From Trichobilharzia szidati (Eukaryota > Platyhelminthes > Trematoda > Strigeidida > Schistosomatidae): a DNA stretch of 64,000 nt. Numbering within the stretch: position 1 is the stretch's first letter; every line of letters begins with the position of its first letter. The translations under genes were made by a program, and so were the position numbers. Below, one piece after another: positions 50,901 to 59,900 of the stretch. The notes under the pieces are model-generated. The model searched no databases, was not told the origin of the DNA, and was given only the letters and a program-made list of their open reading frames with translations. The stretch lies in assembly GCA_944472155.2 (NCBI GenBank), contig OX235271.1, positions 119,417,329 through 119,481,328 of the forward strand, given 5' to 3'.

Positions 50901-53900
50901 TTGACGGAATTCCATTAATATGCGGATTGGCTACACCACGCAGTGGAAGATTATGATTTGCTAAACAGCCTTTATGTGCAGCTCTATTTGTCTCTGTATT
51001 TTAAGAAAAAAACAGTAGAACGGAATAAGTCGTCAATTATAGAATGAAAATTATTACATTACTAATTAATGTTTAAAAAAATCCATAGCATGTTGCGAAA
51101 TTTCCAAAAGGTGTGCTTAAATTTCTACGAGTTGATATGTGTATTCCATAGCAAGTGAAAGCTCGAAAGAAAGAAATTCAAAGTGACAGTCCAATGCATT
51201 CTAAAATGCCTCTAAATGGGCATATACTATAATATCAAACTGCTTATCACACTTAGTATAGTAGAAATGATTTCAGGTTATGTATATGTAAGTTATTTTG
51301 ACAGTATGTCATATGAATAGACAAAACAAGGCCTAGATTTTATGCAGATATAATATAGCGTGTATGACTATTAGAAATCATACCGTCTTAATAAAAAGTA
51401 AAGTACAACTAGAAAAGAAATCAATAGAATAAAAACAACAGTGAAGAAAAGAAACGAAATAATGTATCAGAGCAAATCAATGCCTGTCTACCAGTACATG
51501 ATGCAATACATGCATACAAAATTACAGAAACTGTCTTTGAAAATATACAAGTTAAACAAAAAAATAGACGATTAGAACAACTGAAATAACAACTACAACA
51601 ACATAAAACATCAAAAAGTATGCGTGATAGTTTGGTGCACCAAAAAAAGATAACACAGTTTCCTTACAAGAGATACCAGTCTGTTTACTATAAATATATA
51701 CACATACACGTCGAATGTCCTGGTGTTGTTTTTTTTTTGGGGGGGGGCATCATTTGACGCTATGCTATCACCTGTATCAATTTATTTTTGCCTCCATGCC
51801 CTTTGAGTATTGGATATAATTCTTAATATATATCAAATGAAACTTATACGTTAACAAATATATTTTTTTCCGATCAATACAAATAATACTAATACCGGTA
51901 GAAAATATTCAGTCCACTTCTTTATTCATCTTTACACTTGTTCAAATAGTTATTATAAGGTGATAACATTTATGTGCGTAATACAAGTATACTTGTTTTT
52001 TCATACCGATATATATATATATATACATATATATCCATTACATATGTTCTGTTTGTTGTATATTGTTCAGTCGATGTACTTTTCTTCTGTTGATGTTATT
52101 CACCTATGCATGTAACTTCGTTTAACATTTAAAAGAGCTTAAAGAGGGTGTTGGAGAAATTCTTTCCTGCGTCTAACAATGTATAGGTTTTGAACGAGTA
52201 TGATGACGTAATAAGTTTGGGAAATGGCTATTCCTTCTTTGTCTATTCTCTAATGTATGCAATTCGGTCTAAATTGCACACATTAGAAAAACTACATATA
52301 TATAGATATATATACCTAATTTTCCTAAAATATTACAACAATTTTTACACTACTGTTTGTATTTCGCTGCCCCACTCATGACCTTGGAGTCCTATTGTTC
52401 GTTGACTGTTTTAAGTTATCAATGAAATTTGTGACTCTCAAGGTCACTCAGAATATATATATATATATGTATGTATGTATACATGCAATTGCTGTAAACC
52501 ATTTTCGGTGTTGATTCGAGACAGTAAAAGCTCGCTACGTCAACGGTCTATTTTCTTGCATCGCGGGTTCGGTGGTATCGCATCGTGCCGTTGCTAATAG
52601 TGATTTGAACAGTAAGGCTGGCAAATCGACTAGGTATGAATTTCGTTAGAGCAAACTACCAAGTGTATTAACGGTTATATCATATTATATATATGACCTT
52701 ATTTACTACAGTAATTTAACTGTAATACCTGGTATGTACCCGGTAAAATAACCACGAAACCGAGAGATTGATTGCATTCTTCAAAAATCTATGCCAGTTT
52801 CATTATTATTACTAACAATACTTCTTGAATATTCAAGTGTTGGTTTTTAGGGATTTGACTGGTTACAGGATTTTCATCATGAGCTGACATTCGTTAGAGA
52901 ACCATTGGAAAACCTGGGAGTACTGGACAGCTGTTTCATCCTAGTTTGGGACTCTTCATCAGTACCCACCCACCGGGATTCGAACCTAGGACCTTCTGGT
53001 TACAAGGCGAGGTCGTATACCATTAAGCCACTGGGACCCGATCCAATGGCCCATGAATTCTAACTTCTGCCAATTCACGACATAGCGCGACCCCTAGCCA
53101 ATGTCTTCGGCGAGTATTTGTCCTCACACCCGACCTGCTGCACCCTACTGGTCACGACTTCTCACCAGAACCCCATGTAACTGCCTGAATAGGGCAAGTC
53201 GCTAGTGAGCATCTCATTGATATTCAAGTGTTGGTTTGTAGGGATTTGATTGGTTACAGGATTTCATCATGAGCTGACATTCGTTAGAGAACCATTGGAA
53301 AACCTGGGTTCGAATCCCGGTGGGTGCGTACTGATGAAGAATCCCAAACTAGGACGAAACAGCTGCCTAGTACTCCCAGGTTTTCCAATGGTTCTCTAAC
53401 TAATGTCAGCTCATGATGAAAATCCAATACTTCTTGAAGTTTTATTACCTATAATATTAATGCACTGAGATCTACTCTTAACAGTGTAAGTTATTTTAAT
53501 ACACGATTTCAAGATACCATCACAAACCGATATAAGAATAGAATTTGGGCACTGTAACAGAGTATGACTTTATATTATTTGAAAACAGAGTGACATAGTA
53601 TTATTTAATGATAATATAATACTGTATCAGTGTATTTTATCAAATAAAATCATTATGTCATGGAAGTATCACAAGTTGCATGTGTAGTAGCTGTACAATT
53701 CTCAAGTTTACTAGAAAGTTTCGGCAAGCAAATATGAGTAACTGAACAAAGTATTGACCTATTTCAATTAACTCACGAAAGTAAGACAATGAATACCTAC
53801 CTCAACTCGAATCAATAAGTAAGCAGAAATAGAAGAAGGATTTCAGGGTTAACAAAAACCAAAAAATATTTAAGGAAATTTCAAAAGATTGATTACTGAA

Positions 53901-56900
53901 CAACGAATATTATTTTTGATAACTTCATCATCATTATTCTTAGAACCTGATGATGAAGTTATCAAAAAGAATATTCTTTGTTCACTAATCAATCTTTTAA
54001 AATTCAAAATGGTAAACTTCAATCGATTCAAAGAAATGTGTAAAACGTTTACCTGTAATCCATCAAAAATTATAAATTCTAACATATTTAAACAATGTTC
54101 AAAGTAAAAACATATTATTGACACATTTACAAGGCACTACTAGTTGCTAACCTCGACAACGATAACCTTGAAAGAAGATGCCTGTGATTAGCTTATTACA
54201 GATACAACAATAAGTTGGTTGTTTAAATGTGAACATTTCGAAGTTGTAGCCTCGGTCTTTCGCTCCAGGTGGGCAAAGATTAGATCTAATAAAGATAAAA
54301 GAAACAAAATGTAAAGAGGTTAAATGTAATTTTTAAGAGAAAGAAACATTCTTATTTATACACATAAATAACACTGTAGAAAGATGTAACTGGTTGAATA
54401 AACAGTGAGTCTAGAATGAATCTGAAATGTTTAACAATTGTAAGGCGATTAGTTTTGATTTAGTGGTTCGTGGCATCTAAAAAGATACAGATTCATAGAG
54501 ATATTGTAACGACAGAGGACAAAAGACCTGCTAAAGCAATGTTTATTTACAATTTGATATCTCTCTATAACCAAATTATGTACACCTCGACTTAAAATCA
54601 TCATTTGCACAGATTTTCCGTGTTGTGCTTCCTACTACTTCCTTTCGTACTGTGTTTCTTTATCTGCCTTTCGCGTCTCCCATGTTTTTCCGTAACGCTG
54701 AATAATTTGCTCTCTTTGACGTCAAATCTATCTCTCTGCTATTTGATATTTTTATACCAACGGACGTCTCTTTATATATTACTGTAGTACACGCCACAAT
54801 ACCACCTATCATTTTAACAAATAGTAAGATTCAATACCTCTTAGGACTGCATTATAAACACTTGACAGGAGCGTGAACAAAAGTATGCATGCCTTAATGA
54901 ATTAAATCTAGTGATACATCTTAATCTAGAAATAAGTCAACGAACAGGAGGGGAAATAAAAGTTGCGTCTTTGAAGCAGTAGACATAGTGATTCCGTAGA
55001 AAACATATGGTATTGAAAAAGCAACGTGGATAAAATCAAAAAAATTTTCAATAGAAATCTAACAACAATCATGAGCATTTTAACAAACTGTCAGACTGTT
55101 CAATAATAATGACTAAAGATGCAAAAAAGAAACAAAGAAAAACAAGCAAATTTAAAAATGCAAAACAGCGAAAAAACAGTGGTACACACTGAACTTACAA
55201 AGCAGCCATTACAGCTTTCATCCAAGATGTACGTAATTCTTCAGATTTTGTAAAGAATGTAAGATTTGGTGAATCTCTGTCTCCCAGAATAGGCAAAGTA
55301 AACCCAAAGGAATACTAAATATGAAAAAACATAAAATTTATACAAACGTAAACTAAAGGAAAGATTAACTCAGCAATAAGAAACATTTAAGTTCATGAAC
55401 ATAGTTAAAAGAAAAAGAAAAAAAGAATAAAACGAAAGCTAAGACACCCTAGTGATTGGTGATTAGATAACTACACACCCTCCAGACCATACACGAAACT
55501 GGTGGTACTACACCAACAGGGAAAATCAAGTAATCATTCTGTAGGAGAAATCACTAAGAAAAAGTTGAACACTATAGAACCTGGAGACTAGAAAATACAG
55601 TGATGACAAGCTCAATTACTTAGACAAGTTTGATAATGACCTCTGCACACTGATGCAACCATCCAAGGCGACAATATGTATGCCTATTTGCTGATATCAT
55701 ATCAGCTCAAGCCTTTTCCAGTGAGGATGGTGTAAAATAACTTTCCAACATGATCGTATTGATAGTTAACAAGGTGAATAAATGGTGAAATGTACTGTAT
55801 GATAAAAAGCAAACAATTTTTGTGTCAAGCAGTTTCACAGAAATTTACACGATTAAGATTTCATTTTATAAATAAAAATGTAGATTTTGTCAAAAACAGA
55901 ATATGTGGAACTGATGAAGAGCGTGTCTATGATCTATGGAATACGAAGTACAAGTAAATAACTGGTTAGGAAATGGGTATATATATACATAATAAAGGTT
56001 TGAAAAGGTAATACAAACAGATAAATGTTAACCGCTTCTAGCACTTCACTTGTAACCAAGATTAAAAATTGTACTAACAGTTATGATGATTACAACTACA
56101 GAAGAAAGTAGTGGAAAGGGAAAATATCAAGTCTCATCTGCTATCCTTCGTAGAGTTCACTTAGTAACAGGACTAAATATAGAATGTACGCGATATGAAT
56201 GACCTAGCCGTACTTGCTCCAGTAATGTTCTATGTTGCAGGTGTGTGGGTGATTAAGATTTATTAAAGCCACAGTCACTTAGATAAAAACACATATAAAC
56301 CTAATTTAATCGTTTTTTGAATTCATATCTCATCAGTAAATAAATAAATAAACATTGAATCAAATTTCCCTCTCTTTTTGTGCGTGTGCACATTTATTGA
56401 TTCTGTAGTAAACTGAAATGACCTGAAATTCTTGCGGTTGACTTACAGTCACTGATAAAATCATATAACTAGTTGTAAACAACAATCACCAGATATAATT
56501 ATGAATAAACTGGACATGATGAAATAAAAATCCAGATAACTACTAAAATATACTCGACTCTATAAGTGTTACTCTGACGCTGAATTAATTACTGCAAACA
56601 ACACAAGTGTGAGTATATAAAACATGGTAACCCGGAGGCCTCTGGTTTGGATAATGCCATACATCACACAGTAGAAAAAGGTAACGTTTAAAAATCAATT
56701 TTACTTTTGTGGTAATATGCATCAATGACTCTTTTCATTCTTTAACCAACAACAAAATATGTCACTGTGAACAACTGAAAAGGATATAATCTGTATTATC
56801 TAACAACTTTAGTGAGTTGATGTAACGGTGATAAAAATAATCAACTAACAAGTCAACACTCTTCAGTGTTCAGTTTTTGACTGATTATCTGACAATATTC

Positions 56901-59900
56901 ACCTGGTCTTTTGAAACACTTAAATGATTCATTTCATTAGCTTAGTAAACTGAATCCTTACAGACCGTTAAGAATAGTGAACAACTTAGTAAATTGCACT
57001 ATAAGCGCATTACACTAGGCTAAATGAATACTTTGTAAAAATTAACCGATTGTTACATTCTACTGGCTGTTATGTTGTATTTGTCCTGACTTTACAAAAA
57101 GTTATTATCAACTTAAACAGTCGAGACATAGTGTCAACTGACATTAAAGTATAAGAAGGAAGTTTCATCTAACACTAATCATCCGCAGTCATTATAGAAG
57201 ATTTTCAGAAAGGAAAAAAATTACTCTGGTTAGTTTCACTGCGAAATAGGTGAACACCGACAAGTATTTTATGCATATACATTTTCTTCACGAAAAAGTA
57301 AAAAAGAAAGCATACGCTGCGCACAAAAAGAAGTAAGACAACAACAAAAGGAAAAGAGAAGACAGATAAAGAACAATAATATGAAAACAGGTAAAGGTGA
57401 TTATCAAGAGGATATCAAAAGAAGGTTAATTACTTCACGTTATTTTCAGAATAAGGGAAAAAAGAAACTGCAACATGTTCACCAGTTATTTTGATCAGTG
57501 GTACTGACAGGAGTAAAAAGGAGACACAACGCCTATTTTCAGGTATAATGTGCTAACTCCAGTTAAAATAAACTGAATACAGAAAACAATGTTCTAGTCA
57601 AAACGTAGCGTTTATCTGCAGAAAAATAACTACTTATACTGTGAGAGATACTTGAAATACAAGGAACAAAGACATTTGCATAAGACTGCACACTACTGAT
57701 TGATTGAGATGAGTAGTCGCACATCACACATATCAACCAGCAGTAGTGTTTGCTAGCCAGATCGAAGTGGTCTAAACACGGGACGGCCGTTTCATTCCTT
57801 TTATGCCGAGCTCATCAACTGTGCATCCATTTTGATTTAGCTTAGAGAGTCAAGTCAGTTCAAACCTACCAATTTCTGGCATACTACTAATAAGCGCGAT
57901 CCCAAACAACCGAAACAACCTCAGTTTGGCTAGCAAGCACTACTACTGGTTGATATCAGTGGTGCACAACTACTCATCTCAATCAGTCAGTAGTATATAG
58001 TTCTCTGCTTTATGAATTACCATTTATCGTATCAAGGGGATCATATATTGTGATCAGAATAATTTGGTTTCGAGAGGAAGCTATGGTGAAATTTCACTTG
58101 TTGAACTGTGAATATTGTGAATTGCCAACCAATTTGTAAATTGTGAATTTGATTTAAGGTATAAAGATCGTAAAAATGTATGTAGGGATGGAGTAGCATT
58201 CGTGCTGCATTAAACCAAGCATTGTATTCTATCCGACATTTACCTCCTAAATTTTACACACATTCCTTATTATGCTGGAATTTGTGGCATATTTGAAAAC
58301 CCCAAGAATGAATGTTTCAGAAGCTTCAATAGGGTGGGGTTTCTTTAAAAACTTAACTTTTACTATATGTTTTGATTAGAGCCTTTACAGAATAAAGGAT
58401 TCCGTAGAATGCTTCCTTTTTTATAAGCACTCACTACATACAGAGATAAACCAGAACTGTAAATACGAAAAGAGATCACTCTAGTTCTAACGTCGACTTT
58501 GTGGTGTTTGCGTATTTTTTGTTCAGTTAATCCCATCATTCACATTTAATGTCCCTTTCAACCAAAGCCAATCATCATCATCTTCTTCTTCTGGTTTTGA
58601 TTATTCACAACTTTTTGAAAATTCCCCTAGCAAGTCACACAACCTTATTTCCAGATCTCTATAAAACTTTGGTCTACGTGCTCTTTTGTCACACCGCTGA
58701 TCTCTTTATGTCATACTAAAAAGCTGTGGTTATTATTATTAGTCCCCTAGGTTCCAAGTGGAGCACAGGGCTTCAACAGCACATCTCCACTTCATCCTGT
58801 TTTCTGCAGTCCTATTCAGCTGGCCTCACGATTACTCATAAGCTTTCATCTCCTCCCCACACAATTTCCTCTCTATAATTCCATCCTTGTTACTAAGTAC
58901 AATGAACTGATATTTGCAAATGACCAGTCTTGTAGAACAAAAATTTTATGAATACGCGACTGAAAGCGGTAGAAAAAGAAATTATTGAAAAGATATCTTC
59001 CCCGAATTTTTCTTTCTTTATTGTCTAAGCGAGTATTTTGCGCATACTATTATTAGCGCACCCAGTCTTTTCTGATCCCTGATAAATAAAACAGCAAGCC
59101 TCTGTATCGAATTATCAATCCTTCCCACTGTTAACCAGTCAACCATAAAATTAAAAAAAACAACACAAGACTATCAACAGTACATTTCGCCTGATCTATA
59201 GAGAAACGCGTACTGTAGGTTAACTGGTCAACTTTTGCATACAATGTATAGAAATCAGTTATTTAAAGACATTAAGCAGAATAAATGAAATCAAATAGCT
59301 TTGACACACATAAGCTCACTCTGTGAAATGCTTTAGATCTTTATAGAGTTAATTCTACCCCTCCCCCAGTCCTTCGTGTCTCTTTGTGTCCTTTTTAGGA
59401 GTACAGCCTCGAAACACTATCGAAACGAACTCAAGATGATAATGTATAGAAGTGAATACACACAGCCCATTTTTTAGTAGTATAGTTAATATTGAGGAAT
59501 GTAAACACTTCTGCATTCAAAAAAGATAACTGAAATTCGAAACGAAGTCCAGTTAGCTATCAAGTTCTTAAAAAACATTCGGTGAATACTTCTCCACTGC
59601 TTTTCAGATAAGAAAACAATTTCTTATTGGTACGACGTCAGATCCCGAGGAGTGATATTATGCAAACGTAATTAATGTGAAAAAGGAACCTATTTGACAT
59701 TAGACGCTATCGGAAGTGAACTTTCTGCACAAGTATACATCTACCACCACTTGATAACGGCAACCAATAAGGAGTTCAGAACTATGAAAAAAAACAATCA
59801 TCGATATTTTCAGATATCAATATTAAAATAACCGAATAATCCAAACTACTGTTAGAGAAAAAAAACACACCAAAAGGCAGACAAAGTACACGGCTTAGTG

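Noticed and set aside
53870..54124. Overlapping genes on both strands
   Set aside because: Both frames are products of the long palindrome, which reads similarly on both strands.
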